In this document: one piece after another, positions 50,788-51,672 of the stretch
How positions within the stretch are numbered: the stretch's first letter is position 1
Layout of the letters: each line of letters opens with the position of its first letter
Source of the DNA: Pseudomonadota bacterium
GTDB lineage: Bacteria; Pseudomonadota; Gammaproteobacteria; Burkholderiales; JAKAFK01
Length of the DNA stretch: 51,672 nt
Assembly: GCA_021817985.1 (NCBI GenBank)
Contig: JAKAFK010000018.1
Span: 1-51,672 of the forward strand
Direction: 5' to 3'
The notes under the pieces: generated by a model
Databases searched by the model: none
What the model was told of the DNA's origin: nothing
What the model saw: the letters and a program-made list of their open reading frames with translations, nothing else
Translations under genes and position numbers: made by a program

Positions 50788-51672
50788 TCATTGGGCAGCT
50801 GCATCATTCCCGGTAGAGGGCTTTTTGCGCAACAGGAGCGTCAGTACAGGGGGCGCGATGATAGTGCTCAGAATGACCATGATCACGATGACGGAAAATA
50901 GGGCCTCGTTCACCACGCCAAGCTGCTTGCCGGCCATGGCGAAGATCAACCCCACCTCGCCGCGCGGCACCATACCCCAACCCACCACCCAAGCATTGAC
51001 GCCGCGTCCCGCGACGAATCCGGCCAACAGTTTTCCGGCGACGGCCGCAGCCGCCACACCGAGTGCGACCGCAACAACGACGCAGCTGGCGAGCACGGAC
51101 AGATCGACCTGCATACCCGTGAGCACGAAAAACACTGGTACGAAGAAGTAGCCTATTGGCTCCAGCATGTGCTCGTGTTGGCGGCCGGCATGGTGAGCGA
51201 GCGTTTCTCGCACGCGTCCAACAAGAGAGTGAGTGCCGCTGGGTATACCGCTTGGCAATAGCGCCTCCACTTCGCGCACGATCTTGGGTGTCTCGAAGGT
51301 CTTGAGGAACACCGGTTCAAACAAGAGCCCCGCCGCGAAGGCGCCGATGATCGGCGCAAGGCCCGCCAAATGGGCGAGCCAGGCCATGAACAGACCCGTA
51401 GCCAGCACCTGGGCAAACAGCATGCTACGGCTCCTGTCCAGTCGCGCCAGCCAGCGGCTCGAGTAGGGCGCAAGCGCACGGCCGATGACAATCGAGCCCA
51501 CAAGGAACAGGGCCGCGTTGACAATGATGCTGCCCACTTCGCCCAGAGTGACGGAGCCCGCCCGCACTAGTCCGCTCACCACCGCTAAAATGACCAAACC
51601 CAGGACGTGGTCGATCACCGCCGCACCAAGGACGATGCGCGCCTCAGCAGTGCCGATCTGGTTGAGGTCACG
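50788..51672 (-). CDS. CPA2-type cation:proton antiporter, C-terminal part (partial)
   Basis: The reverse frame runs off the right edge of the window; 294 residues are visible. Several transmembrane helices are seen, including AAVIDHVLGLVILAVV, NAALFLVGSIVIGRAL, PIIGAFAAGLLFEP, PIGYFFVPVFFVLTGMQVDL and WGMVPRGEVGLIFAMAGKQ. This is the core of a KefB/Na+/H+ exchanger-like antiporter. The family's usual Asp-Asp pair in AAVIDD is Asp-His here. No RCK/TrkA domain follows before the stop. It is convergent with the sulfur operon. Confidence 0.9.
   Translation of the reverse strand, partial: RDLNQIGTAEARIVLGAAVIDHVLGLVILAVVSGLVRAGSVTLGEVGSIIVNAALFLVGSIVIGRALAPYSSRWLARLDRSRSMLFAQVLATGLFMAWLAHLAGLAPIIGAFAAGLLFEPVFLKTFETPKIVREVEALLPSGIPSGTHSLVGRVRETLAHHAGRQHEHMLEPIGYFFVPVFFVLTGMQVDLSVLASCVVVAVALGVAAAAVAGKLLAGFVAGRGVNAWVVGWGMVPRGEVGLIFAMAGKQLGVVNEALFSVIVIMVILSTIIAPPVLTLLLRKKPSTGNDAAAQ

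Overview
This is a chromosomal, GC-rich window in which nearly every large gene has wide third-position G/C preference. Housekeeping order and family membership point to a gammaproteobacterium. The core is rimP-nusA-infB-rbfA-truB, then rpsO-pnp, with dksA, folD, smpB/ratA/rnfH and guaB-guaA further on. A DsrE-TusA-quinone reductase-like-DUF1641 operon, an exported DsrE-like protein, a SoxXA-binding-like lipoprotein and a DUF2173 protein suggest a sulfur-oxidising, probably acidophilic chemolithotroph such as Acidiferrobacter or a relative. The genus is inference; the family calls are read from the sequence.

Layout. 1-112: 3' end of a 5S rRNA and its terminator, closing an rRNA operon. 200-9832: translation and RNA-metabolism block (rimP leader, rimP, nusA, infB, rbfA, truB, rpsO, pnp), interrupted between truB and rpsO by a reverse-strand exported DsrE-like gene. 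10.5-14.3 kb: dksA with a conserved hypothetical, a CbbY-like HAD phosphatase, a decayed IS1634-type transposase, folD, and a Pro-Arg-His tRNA cluster behind a strong promoter. 14.6-20.8 kb: a GlsB/YeaQ-like membrane protein, a CBS-PAS-GGDEF protein, cytochrome b561-like and Sel1 genes, smpB diverging from ratA-rnfH, and two small envelope proteins. 21.0-24.2 kb: guaB-guaA. 24.2-30.1 kb: a ParB-like protein, a radical SAM/SPASM enzyme and a potABCD-type polyamine transporter operon.

30.2-37.7 kb is the accessory-looking stretch: tadA, an SDR, a PEBP protein, hemerythrin, a TnpB (IS200/IS605) remnant whose right end forms the tail of a GNAT gene, a frameshifted alpha/beta hydrolase, a second GNAT, and phzF behind what looks like a short attenuator-type transcription unit. 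A DUF2173 protein and a small exported protein follow. 38-45.7 kb: an unrecognised exported protein, a CYTH-CHAD protein, a metallo-beta-lactamase-fold hydrolase overlapping an L,D-transpeptidase tail to tail, DUF2127, and a GGDEF-EAL protein.

45.8-50.7 kb is the most distinctive part. A fusion of a two-site protein disulfide oxidoreductase to thioredoxin reductase is followed by a promoter region carrying six TGTCA/TGACA half-sites in three dyads. After it come dsrE, tusA, a sulfide:quinone-reductase-like flavoprotein and a DUF1641 protein built of four tandem repeats, closed by a strong terminator. I infer a sulfur-carrier and quinone-reducing module: DsrE and TusA would pass sulfane sulfur or thiosulfonate groups, the flavoprotein would feed electrons to quinone, and DUF1641 would be its partner. 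The window ends inside a CPA2 cation:proton antiporter gene.
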